From NCBI RefSeq assembly GCF_040779325.2, contig NZ_JBFONT020000009.1:1-64000 (forward strand): a DNA stretch of 64,000 nucleotides, written 5' to 3'. The translations under genes and the position numbers were made by a program. The notes under the pieces were generated by a model. It had not been told where the DNA came from, made no database searches, and worked only from the letters and a program-made list of their open reading frames with translations. How positions within the stretch are numbered: the first letter of the stretch is position 1; the number at the start of each line of letters is the position of its first letter. Source of the stretch: Aestuariibius violaceus (GTDB lineage Bacteria; Pseudomonadota; Alphaproteobacteria; Rhodobacterales; Rhodobacteraceae). Below are positions 51,707-60,801 of the stretch, piece by piece.

Positions 51707-52620
51707 AACTGGGCACCCTAGCATATCAGGGGAAAGAGCGGCTTGTCGCCCAGCTGGACGACAACCGCGCGCTGGACCTCTTTACCGCTTCCGGAAGTGC
51801 CGCATGGTTCAAGGATATGCTCACCATGATCGAAGCGGGGCCAGAGGCGCTGAACGAGGCGCGCCTCCTCATCGGTCAGGCAGAGCTCGCATCTGTAATC
51901 GCTCTTGAAGACGCGGAGTTTCGCGTCCCCCTTCGACCCGTTCAATATCGCGATTGCTTGGTCTTCGAGGAACACCTCCTCAACAGCTTCTCCCAGGCCG
52001 AAAAGATGACGGGCCGCTCCTTCGCGATCCCACCGGTCTGGTACGAGCAACCGATTTACTACAAGGGCAACCGGATGTCCTTTATCGGTCACGGGCAGAC
52101 CGTGCGCTGGCCGCGATACTCCGATCATCTGGATTTGGAACTGGAACTCGCCATCGTGGTCGGCAAAGGTGGCGTCGATATCCCGCCTGACACCGCACCT
52201 GATCACATCTGGGGCTATACCATCCTGAACGACGTCTCCGCCCGCGACGCGCAGATGCGCGAAATGGCCGGACAATTGGGGCCGGCCAAAGGTAAGGATT
52301 TCGATACCGGCAACGTTCTGGGCCCGTGGGTCGTGACGGCCGATGAGATACCGCACCCCGCTGCACTCAAGATGGACGTCCAGGTGAATGGCGAACGATG
52401 GGGCGGCGGAAACTCCCGAGATATGCAGCATCATTTCGGAGAGATCCTGGCGCACATCTCCGCCTCCGAGGCGATTTATCCCGGAGAAGTCGTCGGCTCC
52501 GGCACGGTCGGCACGGGCTGCGGATTGGAGATCGGCAAACGCCTCGCCGATGGCGACGAGATGGCACTGACCATCGAAGGGATCGGAACGCTCTGCAACA
52601 TGATCCGCAAGGAACCTTAA
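51703..52620 (+). CDS. Fumarylacetoacetate-hydrolase-family protein
   Basis: A 305-aa FAH-fold enzyme. The catalytic core contains FIGHGQTVRWPRYSDHLD, LELELAIVVGKGG (metal-binding Glu residues), YTILNDVSARDAQMRE and GSGTVGTGCGLEIG. Family activities include hydrolysis of 2-ketoacids, decarboxylation and hydration in aromatic or lactone catabolism. The ATG at 51703 (MKLGTLAYQG) overlaps the cyclase stop. The frame that extends to 51397 shadows the cyclase gene. The substrate is unknown. Confidence 0.92.
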   Translation: MKLGTLAYQGKERLVAQLDDNRALDLFTASGSAAWFKDMLTMIEAGPEALNEARLLIGQAELASVIALEDAEFRVPLRPVQYRDCLVFEEHLLNSFSQAEKMTGRSFAIPPVWYEQPIYYKGNRMSFIGHGQTVRWPRYSDHLDLELELAIVVGKGGVDIPPDTAPDHIWGYTILNDVSARDAQMREMAGQLGPAKGKDFDTGNVLGPWVVTADEIPHPAALKMDVQVNGERWGGGNSRDMQHHFGEILAHISASEAIYPGEVVGSGTVGTGCGLEIGKRLADGDEMALTIEGIGTLCNMIRKEP

Positions 52621-52642
52621 GATAGGAACGACCTCCGAACAG

Positions 52643-53122
52643 ATGCCCGCGCGGGCCGAGGTGGCTTTCATCTGCCGCGGCAAGGCAACAGGCAGGATGC
52701 GAAACGAACTGGACGTCACCATGGTCAAACCGTTCGAAGAACGGTTTACGCTTGCTTCGGACGAAGGCGCCTTCCATGGCGGCGACGGCTCGGCCCCGCC
52801 GCCTTTGGCGCTCTTCATCGCCGGATTGACCGGCTGTCTGATGACCCAGATCCGGGCCTTCGCGAAACGGCTCGGGGTGACGGTGACTGCGCTCGACGTG
52901 GAATGCCGCGTGGTGTGGGACTGGGCGAAGTCAGGCCGGATCTACGAAACCAGACCGAAGAGTTTCGACATCGACGTGCTGCTCGACAGCCCCGATCCCC
53001 TCGAAAATCAACGTGCTCTCATTGAAGCGGCCAAGAAAGGCTGTTTCCTTGAACAGACGCTTGGGCAGGCGAATACGATTCGGCATCGTCTCAAGGTCGA
53101 CAGCGGCTTCATCGACGCCTAG
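52643..53122 (+). CDS. OsmC-family protein
   Basis: A 159-aa protein of the OsmC/Ohr fold. The first reactive cysteine is in IAGLTGCLMTQIRAFAKRLG near residue 70, and the second in EAAKKGCFLEQTLGQ near 133, matching the spacing of peroxidase members. It lies 22 bp after the FAH gene and closes the operon. It may remove organic hydroperoxides or handle a thiol-reactive intermediate of the pathway; this is inference. The start could also be M19 or M27, because the first residues are variable. Confidence 0.83.
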   Translation: MPARAEVAFICRGKATGRMRNELDVTMVKPFEERFTLASDEGAFHGGDGSAPPPLALFIAGLTGCLMTQIRAFAKRLGVTVTALDVECRVVWDWAKSGRIYETRPKSFDIDVLLDSPDPLENQRALIEAAKKGCFLEQTLGQANTIRHRLKVDSGFIDA

Positions 53123-53410
53123 CCAGCTCGCCAGGCAAATCGGTCAAAGCCGGCATAGGATACGATGCGCCTGATCTTTCGATGGGTCTTCAATTCCATG
53201 TGTCGTTCATCTGCAGTGAATACCTCCGTCGACTTGCCACGCCGAAGCGACCTGTTCAGCGGTCAGCTAGCTTGTTTCAAGCGCAAGCTTGTGCGGTCGA
53301 TGAATCCCGTGGTTCGATCAGATAGCGCCGTAGCAAGTCTGGCGCGAGCCAGTGTTCGATCCCTGATCCTCCCCCACTGAAGTGTTCGGCCGCCATATCT
53401 TGGAGGACTG
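53123..53410. other. Gene-free interval before the IS3 remnant
   Basis: No gene, RNA or clear repeat is recognised in this interval. A 71-codon plus-strand frame (53165–53380) has no ribosome-binding site and an unlikely composition. The end near 53370 (CTCCCCCACTGAAGTG) may be the left end of the insertion-sequence remnant that follows. Confidence 0.4.
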
Positions 53411-53560
53411 AGGATCAGGATCGCTGCGAAGCGGCACAAGCTGGAAGAGGTTGTCACGAAGCTTCAGCAGGTTGAGGTGCTTGTTAGGAAAGGGCTGGCG
53501 CAGGTGAACGACAAGCGGGTCGAGCGGGTGTGGCGGCGGGAGGGACTGAGACACGGGAGG
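53411..53560 (+). pseudogene. IS3-family transposase remnant, orfA joined to orfB
   Basis: One plus-strand frame reads IAAKRHKLEEVVTKLQQVEVLV, which is the start of an IS3-type OrfA, and passes directly into VNDKRVERVWRREGLR, which belongs to the OrfB region before the DDE core. About half of the element is missing between these parts and everything after is gone. The remnant ends about 140 bp before ctaD, in front of its promoter region. Confidence 0.7.
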
Positions 53561-53700
53561 CGCTGCGCCAATGTAACCCACCGTTCGCGACCTTCGAACG
53601 CTTGCCGCCCGCCGCCCATCCCTCTAGAACGCCTCTCAAAACAGCTCTGAGTCCGATCTCTGGAGCGACTAGGGACAGTTCAGATCTAAGGAGCGCCCAT

Positions 53701-55374
53701 ATGGCTGACGCTGCCGTTCACGGCCACGACCACGAGGATGACCGCGGGTTCTTCACACGCTGGTTCATGTCGACAAATCATAAGGATATCGGCATCCTCT
53801 ACCTTTGGACCGCAGGGGTCCTTGGCTTCATCTCCGTGGCTTTCACGGTCTACATGCGGATGGAGCTTATGCATCCGGATGTGCAGTATATGTGCCTCGA
53901 GGGCATGCGCTTCCTGCCGGCCGATCCTGCGGACTGTACGCCGAACGGCCATCTCTGGAACGTCTTGATCACCTATCACGGCGTGCTGATGATGTTCTTC
54001 GTGGTGATCCCGGCGCTCTTCGGCGGCTTCGGCAACTACTTCATGCCGCTGCAGATCGGTGCTCCGGACATGGCGTTCCCGCGCCTCAACAACCTGTCCT
54101 ACTGGCTCTTCGTCGCGGGTTCCGCCCTCGGCGTTGCATCGATGCTGTCGCCTGGCGGCAACGGCCAGCTCGGCTCGGGCGTGGGCTGGGTGCTCTACCC
54201 GCCGCTCTCGACGTCAGAGGCGGGCATGTCGATGGACCTCGCGATCTTCGCCGTCCACGTCTCGGGCGCGTCCTCGATCCTCGGCGCGATCAACATGATC
54301 ACAACCTTCCTGAACATGCGCGCGCCGGGCATGACGCTGCACAAGGTGCCGCTCTTCTCCTGGTCGATCTTCGTCACAGCCTGGCTTATTCTGCTGGCCC
54401 TTCCGGTGCTTGCCGGCGCCATCACCATGCTGCTGACCGACCGGAACTTCGGCACGACCTTCTTCGATCCGGCAGGCGGCGGGGACCCGGTGCTCTACCA
54501 GCACATCCTGTGGTTCTTCGGCCATCCGGAGGTCTACATCATCATCCTGCCCGCCTTCGGCATCATCAGCCACGTCATCGCGACCTTCTCGAAAAAGCCG
54601 ATCTTCGGCTATCTCCCGATGGTCTACGCGATGGTGGCGATCGGTGCGCTGGGCTTCGTCGTCTGGGCGCACCACATGTACACGGTGGGCATGACGCTGA
54701 CCCAGCAGAGCTATTTCATGCTGGCGACCATGGTGATCGCGGTGCCCACGGGGGTGAAGATCTTCAGCTGGATCGCCACGATGTGGGGTGGCTCGGTCGA
54801 GTTCAAGACACCCATGCTCTGGGCGTTCGGCTTCCTCTTCCTCTTCACCGTGGGGGGTGTCACCGGCATCGTGCTCAGCCAAGCGGGCGTCGACCGCGTC
54901 TATCACGACACCTACTACGTCGTGGCCCACTTCCACTATGTGATGAGCCTCGGCGCCGTCTTCGGCATCTTCGCGGGGATCTACTTCTACTTCCCCAAGA
55001 TGACAGGGAAATTCCTGCCCGAATGGGCCGGCAAGCTGCACTTCTGGGCGATGTTCATCGGTGCGAACATCACCTTCTTCCCGCAGCACTTCCTGGGCCG
55101 TCAGGGAATGCCGCGCCGCTATATCGACTACCCCGAGGCCTTCGCCCTCTGGAACTACGTGTCCAGCTGGGGGGCCTTTCTGTCCTTCGCCTCGTTCGTA
55201 TTCTTCATCGGCGTTGTGTTCTGGACGCTGTTCCGCGTGCCGCGCACGGCGCCTGCGAACCCATGGAACGAATGGGCCGATACGCTGGAATGGACCCTCC
55301 CCTCGCCCCCGCCGGAGCACACGTTCGAACAGCTCCCCAAGCGCGAGGATTGGGACAAGAAGCACGCGCACTGA
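53701..55374 (+). CDS. ctaD: Cytochrome c oxidase subunit I
   Basis: A 557-aa inner-membrane heme-copper oxidase subunit of the aa3 type, which reduces oxygen at the heme a3/CuB centre. Signatures are FTRWFMSTNHKDIGILYLW at the N terminus, WFFGHPEVYIIILPAFGI near residue 275 (CuB His with the cross-linked Tyr) and HDTYYVVAHFHYVMSLGAVF near 405 (heme ligands). AAGGAG precedes the ATG at 53701. The subunit II and assembly genes are not adjacent, as is usual for the alphaproteobacterial ctaD. Confidence 0.97.
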   Translation: MADAAVHGHDHEDDRGFFTRWFMSTNHKDIGILYLWTAGVLGFISVAFTVYMRMELMHPDVQYMCLEGMRFLPADPADCTPNGHLWNVLITYHGVLMMFFVVIPALFGGFGNYFMPLQIGAPDMAFPRLNNLSYWLFVAGSALGVASMLSPGGNGQLGSGVGWVLYPPLSTSEAGMSMDLAIFAVHVSGASSILGAINMITTFLNMRAPGMTLHKVPLFSWSIFVTAWLILLALPVLAGAITMLLTDRNFGTTFFDPAGGGDPVLYQHILWFFGHPEVYIIILPAFGIISHVIATFSKKPIFGYLPMVYAMVAIGALGFVVWAHHMYTVGMTLTQQSYFMLATMVIAVPTGVKIFSWIATMWGGSVEFKTPMLWAFGFLFLFTVGGVTGIVLSQAGVDRVYHDTYYVVAHFHYVMSLGAVFGIFAGIYFYFPKMTGKFLPEWAGKLHFWAMFIGANITFFPQHFLGRQGMPRRYIDYPEAFALWNYVSSWGAFLSFASFVFFIGVVFWTLFRVPRTAPANPWNEWADTLEWTLPSPPPEHTFEQLPKREDWDKKHAH

Positions 55375-55390
55375 ACCGCGCTATCTTCAG

Positions 55391-55413
55391 GGGGCCTCGC
55401 ATTGCGGGGCCCC
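55391..55413 (+). terminator. Terminator of ctaD
   Basis: A 10-bp stem GGGGCCTCGC/GCGGGGCCCC with one G·U pair and an ATT loop begins 16 bp after the ctaD stop and is followed by TTCGCGTTTC. It is a plausible intrinsic terminator with a weak T tract. Confidence 0.6.
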
Positions 55414-55467
55414 TTCGCGTTTCAGAACCCGCTTTTCTGCAACCGAGTTAAGGGTATCTTCATTCCC

Positions 55468-55977
55468 ATGCCCTATGAGTGGATCGAACCGGCGAATCAG
55501 GATCGCGACGCAACGCCTCCGGTGGCAGAGCTTCACTGCTGGCCCTACCGCTCGCTCCCGCGCCGCGACATGGTGCTCTTCATCGGCGCCACGGCAACGC
55601 TCGTTGCGCTGCCGCTTCTGACCGTGATCGGCTCCCCCGTCCTCTGGGGGCTCCTGCCGTTCTTCCTGCTGATGCTGGCAGCCGTCTGGTACGCCCTCGA
55701 ACGCTCCTACCGGGACGGAGAGATCCTGGAAGAACTTCGCCTCACCCCGGACGAGATCAGCATCGACCGCCACAACCCCCGTGGCCCCGACCAGCACTGG
55801 CAGGCCAACCCCTATTGGGTGCAGGTGGCGCTGGATGAAAAGGACGGCCCGGTCGAAAACTACGTCACCCTCAGCGGCAACGGGCGCGAGGTCGAACTCG
55901 GCGCCTTCCTGACCCCCGAAGAACGCGCAAACCTCTATGGAGAGCTGCGCGACCGTCTCTCCGCCGCCCGGCAGTGA
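55468..55977 (+). CDS. DUF2244 membrane protein
   Basis: A 169-aa protein with two adjacent hydrophobic segments (about residues 37–55 and 57–75) and a cytoplasmic C-terminal domain. HCWPYRSLPRRDMVLFIGAT, LERSYRDGEILEELRLTPDEISIDR and GREVELGAFLTPEERANLY are typical of DUF2244, a family often found near cytochrome oxidase genes in alphaproteobacteria. The ATG at 55468 is preferred because earlier codons overlap the ctaD terminator. Its stop overlaps the next start as GTGA. Function unknown. Confidence 0.85.
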   Translation: MPYEWIEPANQDRDATPPVAELHCWPYRSLPRRDMVLFIGATATLVALPLLTVIGSPVLWGLLPFFLLMLAAVWYALERSYRDGEILEELRLTPDEISIDRHNPRGPDQHWQANPYWVQVALDEKDGPVENYVTLSGNGREVELGAFLTPEERANLYGELRDRLSAARQ

Positions 55978-56897
55978 CCCAGGTCCCCGCGACGCCCAAG
56001 CTCCGGCGGTTCCTTCTCAGGCAGGCGACAGGCGGCCTCGGCGCCGAATGGGCCCTGCGCCGCATCCGCCTCACCGCGTCCGAACGCGCCGCGATCCGCC
56101 TCCGCCGCCTCGGGCGATTGCCAAAACCCCCGAAAAACCCGCCCTTTACCTTCCTCATCCCCCTTGTCGGCCCTAAGGATGTGACGGATTGGGACGGCGT
56201 CACCCAGCGCCTCGCCCGCACCGTCGAAAGCCTCAAACGCCAGGACTACACGAACTGGACCGCCTATATCTGCTGTCAGGAACGCCCCAGCATCCCCTGG
56301 TCCGCCCGTGTCAGATATCTTCCCTTCAGGGAGGAGGTCGACGGCAATGACAAATGGGCCAAACTCCGCCGTCTGACCCAAGCACTGCTGGAACAGCGCG
56401 ACGACGCCCCCGACGGCTACGCGATGAGCTTCGATGCCGACGACCTCCTCGCCGATGGCCAGCTCTCTCTAATGGCCAAGCAGCGCAAGCGCGGCGGCTA
56501 TCTCGTCACGCGCGGCTATGTCGCCGATATCGGCGCGGGACGCGTCGCACTAGCCGAGCCACAAAGCCTTGGAAATCCCGGTCAAAAAGCGTTCTGGAAG
56601 CTCTGCGGCAGCTGCACCGCCTTTCGCTACGATCTCAAGAACGGCCCCGAGCAGGAGATCGACTTCCTCGCCCAGACGCTCAGCCACGAACACCGCATGT
56701 TCCCCTACCTCGCCGACCTCTCAGGCCGCCCGCTGACGCCGCTGGAGGATCCCGCGGTGATGTATCTGCTGAACCACGGAGACAATTTCGGCGCCCGCCG
56801 CGGCCGGACCAGCTTCAAATCCCGCTTCGCCCAGCGGTTCGAGGTCAGGGATGAAGAACAGCTGGCCGAGATCAGAGCGCGGTTTCCAGCTTTCTAG
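55974..56897 (+). CDS. Glycosyltransferase-like protein
   Basis: A 307-aa protein that resembles a GT-A-fold glycosyltransferase: FTFLIPLVGPKDVTDWDGV, then LARTVESLKRQDYTNWTAYI, and AMSFDADDLLADGQLSLMA with a DADD stretch in the usual DXD position. The N-terminal 50 residues are basic. The start is a GTG at 55974 overlapping the DUF2244 stop. No membrane segment is visible, so it would act at the cytoplasmic face. The acceptor is unknown. Confidence 0.7.
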   Translation: MTQVPATPKLRRFLLRQATGGLGAEWALRRIRLTASERAAIRLRRLGRLPKPPKNPPFTFLIPLVGPKDVTDWDGVTQRLARTVESLKRQDYTNWTAYICCQERPSIPWSARVRYLPFREEVDGNDKWAKLRRLTQALLEQRDDAPDGYAMSFDADDLLADGQLSLMAKQRKRGGYLVTRGYVADIGAGRVALAEPQSLGNPGQKAFWKLCGSCTAFRYDLKNGPEQEIDFLAQTLSHEHRMFPYLADLSGRPLTPLEDPAVMYLLNHGDNFGARRGRTSFKSRFAQRFEVRDEEQLAEIRARFPAF

Positions 56898-57083
56898 ACA
56901 AACAAGCGGCGAAAGGTTCGGAGCGAAGAACCACGCTGCCCAAAGCGCCCGCCCGGCAGCACCGCCGGGCATCGCCGCCCCCCAGGAGGGCGATGACCTC
57001 AGCACTTAAACGGCTTGCCTCTAGCGCTTCGCGCGTTCGCGGCTGAAATCGTCCACTGGACGATCTCCGGGACGCCGCTCACC

Positions 57084-57551
57084 CTAGCTCAACCGATCCT
57101 TCACCATCGGCCCGACCTGCCCGAAATCCATCTGGCCGGTATATTTCGCCTTCAGCGCGGCCATCACCTTGCCCATGTCGCGGATGCTCTCGGCCCCCGT
57201 CTCGGCGATCGCAGCATCGACGGCCTTCTCGCTTTCCTCGTCATCAAGCTGACGGGGCAGGAACTCCTCGATCACCTTGATTTCCTTACGCTCTTCCTCG
57301 GCCAGCTCCAGCCGCCCGCCTTCTTCGTAGGCCCGTGCGCTTTCCTGCCGCTGCTTGACCATCTTGCCGAGGATCGACAGCACGTCGCCATCCCTAATCT
57401 CCGCCGGCTCACCCTCGGCCGCGTCGCCCCGCATGGCGATCTCGCGATCCTTGATGGCCGCGTTGATGAGCCTGAGCGTCGACACCCGCCCCATCTCCTT
57501 GGCGCGCATCGCGTCTTTCAACGCCCCGCTGACCCGTGTTTTCATATCCAT
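57084..57551 (-). CDS. GatB/YqeY domain protein
   Basis: A 155-aa YqeY-type protein: LKDAMRAKEMGRVSTLRLINAAIKDREIAMRG, then ILGKMVKQRQESARAYEEGGR and VIEEFLPRQLDDEE. The domain is shared with the tail of the GatB amidotransferase subunit and is thought to bind tRNA; the role of the stand-alone form is unclear. The gene is divergent from carA, as in many alphaproteobacteria. The start could be M1 or M3. Confidence 0.93.
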   Translation of the reverse strand: MDMKTRVSGALKDAMRAKEMGRVSTLRLINAAIKDREIAMRGDAAEGEPAEIRDGDVLSILGKMVKQRQESARAYEEGGRLELAEEERKEIKVIEEFLPRQLDDEESEKAVDAAIAETGAESIRDMGKVMAALKAKYTGQMDFGQVGPMVKDRLS

Positions 57552-57703
57552 GACCAGTCCCGTCCGGCTGCTCCCCCGAGATCCCGGAACGTAGTCTCAA
57601 CCGTCGGCACTGACAACAGCCGACCCCGCGTCGCCCACGGCTTGACCGCCCCGCCGCGCCTGCCTAAACCCAGCGGGATTTGCCAAACCCGTTGGAGCCT
57701 TCG

Positions 57704-58864
57704 ATGCCCCAGATCGCCCATCCCACCGCCTGCCTCGCCCTGGCAGACGGTACGATCTTCTACGGCCAGGGCTTCGGCGCCACCGGCCAGACGGTGGCGG
57801 AGCTTTGCTTCAACACCGCGATGACCGGCTATCAGGAGATCATGACCGACCCGTCCTATGCGGGCCAGGTCGTGACCTTCACCTTCCCCCATATCGGCAA
57901 TACCGGCATCACGCCCGAGGATGACGAGACTGCCGACCCGGTCGCCGAGGGGATGATCGTCAAATGGGACCCGACCGAGCCGTCGAACTGGCGCGCCATG
58001 GGCCGCCTGCCCGATTGGCTCGCCGCCCGCGGCCGCATCGGCATGGGCGGCCTCGACACCCGCCGCCTCACCCGCGCCATCCGGCATCAGGGCGCCCCGC
58101 ACGTGGCGCTTGCCCATAATCCCGACGGCAAATTCGATGTCGAGGCGCTCGTCGCCGCCGCGCGCGCCTTTCCGGGCCTCATCGGCCTCGACCTCGCCAA
58201 GGATGTCACCTGCGCCCAGTCCTACCGCTGGTTCGAAACCCGCTGGGCCTGGCCCGAGGGCTATACGGACAAGGCGCCGGGCGGCCCCAAGGTCGTGGCC
58301 ATCGATTACGGCGCCAAGCGCAACATCCTGCGCTGCCTGGCCTCCGCCGGCTGCGACGTGACGGTCCTCCCCGCCACCGCAACGGCCGAGGATGTGCTGG
58401 CCCAAAGCCCCGACGGCCTCTTCCTCTCCAACGGGCCGGGGGACCCGGCGGCTACCGGCGCATACGCCGTCCCGATGATCCAGGAAGTGCTCGACAAGAC
58501 CCAAATCCCCGTCTTCGGCATCTGTCTCGGCCACCAGATGCTGGCCCTCGCCCTCGGCGCCAAGACGATCAAGATGAACCACGGCCATCATGGCGCGAAC
58601 CATCCCGTCAAGGACATGGAAACCGGCAAGGTCGAGATCACGTCGATGAACCACGGCTTCACCGTCGACAGCCAGACCCTGCCCGCGGGCGTGGCCGAAA
58701 CGCACATCTCGCTCTTCGACGGCTCCAATTGCGGGATCCGCATGAAAGACCGGCCCGTCTTCTCGGTCCAGTACCATCCAGAGGCAAGCCCGGGCCCGCA
58801 GGACAGCTACTACCTCTTCGAACGCTTCGCCAAGGCGATCGCCGAGCGTCAGGGCGCCGCTTAA
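57704..58864 (+). CDS. carA: Carbamoyl phosphate synthase small subunit
   Basis: A 386-aa glutamine amidotransferase subunit that supplies ammonia to CarB for carbamoyl phosphate synthesis in arginine and pyrimidine pathways. The glutaminase nucleophile is in VFGICLGHQMLALA near residue 273, with the His/Glu pair in VQYHPEASPGPQD near 357. The N-terminal domain starts ACLALADGTIFYGQGFGATG. The ATG at 57704 is chosen because it leads directly into this domain. carB is not in the window. Confidence 0.96.
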   Translation: MPQIAHPTACLALADGTIFYGQGFGATGQTVAELCFNTAMTGYQEIMTDPSYAGQVVTFTFPHIGNTGITPEDDETADPVAEGMIVKWDPTEPSNWRAMGRLPDWLAARGRIGMGGLDTRRLTRAIRHQGAPHVALAHNPDGKFDVEALVAAARAFPGLIGLDLAKDVTCAQSYRWFETRWAWPEGYTDKAPGGPKVVAIDYGAKRNILRCLASAGCDVTVLPATATAEDVLAQSPDGLFLSNGPGDPAATGAYAVPMIQEVLDKTQIPVFGICLGHQMLALALGAKTIKMNHGHHGANHPVKDMETGKVEITSMNHGFTVDSQTLPAGVAETHISLFDGSNCGIRMKDRPVFSVQYHPEASPGPQDSYYLFERFAKAIAERQGAA

Positions 58865-58923
58865 ACCTTCCTTAAGCCTGATGGCGCAAGCTGAGCCCGA
58901 CGCAAATGCGCCAGGGCGAAGCC

Positions 58924-60801
58924 ATGAACGACATGACGGCAGGACGCGACACAGCGCCCTTGGACCACCGGAAAGAGGTCCCGGCACCGTCCGGCCCGCT
59001 CGGTCGCATTTCGGGCGCCCCCCGCGATCCCCTCTCGGTCATTCGTGCGGCGCGGGACAAGGCACGGGCCGCCCTCCCCTCCCCCACGGCAGAGGAGAAA
59101 ACCGCAAAAGCCGCCGCCATCGCCCACGGCGCCGCACTCATCGACCCTCTGGGAACCTTGCCCGACGAGGCGCTCATTGCCCGCTTCGGCGCCCACCGGG
59201 CCGCCCGCCTCGGCCTTCTGCCCTGGCGGCAGGCCGGCGGGGCCGTCATCGTGCTAACCCCCTGGCCCGACAGCTTCGCCCGTCACCGGGACGCGCTACA
59301 AAAGACCTTCGGCCGCATCCGGATGGCCGTAACGACCCAATCGGCGCTGGAGGGCGCGTTGCGTCGCGCGGCGGGTCACAGCCTGCGCCACCGGGCCGAA
59401 ACCCGGGTCGCCGCCTCCGAAAGCTGCCGCGACTGGAAGGCAGGCCGGGCCGCGCTCGTCCTCGGCCTCGCTCTGGCGAGCCTCCTGACTGCCTTGGTAC
59501 TCGCCCCCGCCACAACGGTCGTCGCCATCTGCGGCTGGACGATCCTCGCCCTCATCGCCTCGACAACCGTCAAGGCGCTGGCAGCCTGGCAGGTCATCCG
59601 CGACCGCGCTCCGGACCACGCCGAACCCGCGGCCGTCCCCCATAGCCTGCCAGTGATCTCCGTCATCGTGCCCCTCCTGCGGGAGAAGCGGATCGCCGAA
59701 CACCTGCTGGCCCGCCTCGGCGCGATCGACTACCCCCGCGACCGCCTCGAAATCCGCTTCGCGCTGGAAGAGGATGACGAGACCACCCGCAAGACCCTCC
59801 TCAAGACCCCCCTGCCGCCTTGGATCCGCACGATCGCCGTCCCCCGCGGCACGCTCAAGACCAAGCCAAGGGCGCTGAACTTCGCGCTCGACTTCTGCCA
59901 GGGCAGCATCATCGGGATCTACGACGCCGAGGACGCGCCTGCCCCTGACCAGTTGCGCAAGGTGGCCGCCCGCTTCGCAGCCTTCGGCCCTGATGTTGCC
60001 TGCCTTCAGGGGGCGCTCGACTACTACAACCCTCACGTCAACTGGCTGACCCGCTGCTTCACCATCGAATACGCCGCCTGGTCCCGGATGATCCTGCCCG
60101 GCTTCCGCAAGCTGGGCCTGCCGATCCCGCTGGGCGGCACGACGCTGTTCTTCCGCCGAGAAATCCTCGAGGAACTCGGCGGCTGGGACGCCCACAACGT
60201 GACCGAAGATGCCGATCTCGGCATCCGGCTCGCCCGCCGGGGCTACCGGACAGAGCTCCTGGACAGCGTCACGGGGGAAGAGGCGAATGGCCGCGCGTGG
60301 CCCTGGGTCAAGCAGCGGTCCCGCTGGCTGAAGGGCTACGCGATCACCTATGCGGTTCATATGCGCCGCCCCGTCCAGCTCTGGCGGGAGCTCGGGCCGC
60401 GGGGCTTTTTCGCGGTTCAGGTGATCTTCCTCGGCACCCTCACGCAATTCACGCTCGCTCCGGTCTTCTGGTCGTTCTGGCTGATCCCCTTCGGCGGGCT
60501 AGCCGCGACGCGCGAGCTGCTGGGCAGCGCGCTCTGGCCGATCATCAGCCTCTTCCTCCTCTCGGAGCTGGTCAATCTCATCATCGGCCTCCTTGCTCTT
60601 CGCAGGACGACCCATCGCGGCCTCGCCTGGTGGCTGCCAATGATGCACCTTTACTTCCCGCTGGCCGCGCTCGCCTCCTACAAGGCGCTGTGGGAGCTCG
60701 CCTGCCGTCCCTTCTACTGGGACAAGACCGCCCATGGCCTGCTCCTCGGCCCGGCGGCATCGGTCACTCCGCCGCCTCCACAGCCTCCGCATCCAGCCTG
60801 A
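58924..60801 (+). CDS. Membrane glycosyltransferase, family 2 (cellulose-synthase-like)
   Basis: A 625-aa processive-type glycosyltransferase. Two membrane helices lie at about residues 177–215, the GT2 domain at about 240–480 and further helices to residue 600. Catalytic motifs are GIYDAEDAPAPDQLRK (DAED), NVTEDADLGIRLARRGYRT (TED) and QRSRWLKGYAITY (QxxRW). An N-terminal region with residues like LIARFGAHRAARLGLLPW recalls the GspE-N/MshEN module of related enzymes. The ATG at 58924 follows AGGGCG. The tail is proline-rich and overlaps the convergent GntR gene by 38 bp. It may make an exported polysaccharide. Confidence 0.88.
   Translation: MNDMTAGRDTAPLDHRKEVPAPSGPLGRISGAPRDPLSVIRAARDKARAALPSPTAEEKTAKAAAIAHGAALIDPLGTLPDEALIARFGAHRAARLGLLPWRQAGGAVIVLTPWPDSFARHRDALQKTFGRIRMAVTTQSALEGALRRAAGHSLRHRAETRVAASESCRDWKAGRAALVLGLALASLLTALVLAPATTVVAICGWTILALIASTTVKALAAWQVIRDRAPDHAEPAAVPHSLPVISVIVPLLREKRIAEHLLARLGAIDYPRDRLEIRFALEEDDETTRKTLLKTPLPPWIRTIAVPRGTLKTKPRALNFALDFCQGSIIGIYDAEDAPAPDQLRKVAARFAAFGPDVACLQGALDYYNPHVNWLTRCFTIEYAAWSRMILPGFRKLGLPIPLGGTTLFFRREILEELGGWDAHNVTEDADLGIRLARRGYRTELLDSVTGEEANGRAWPWVKQRSRWLKGYAITYAVHMRRPVQLWRELGPRGFFAVQVIFLGTLTQFTLAPVFWSFWLIPFGGLAATRELLGSALWPIISLFLLSELVNLIIGLLALRRTTHRGLAWWLPMMHLYFPLAALASYKALWELACRPFYWDKTAHGLLLGPAASVTPPPPQPPHPA

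Noticed and set aside
53165..53380. A 71-codon plus-strand frame before the IS3 remnant
   Set aside because: Composition and lack of a ribosome-binding site argue against a gene; no family recognised.
56721..57005. A 94-codon minus-strand frame after the glycosyltransferase-like gene
   Set aside because: It overlaps the 3' end of that gene, has no ribosome-binding site, and contains only a GC hairpin (56951–56970) without a T tract.
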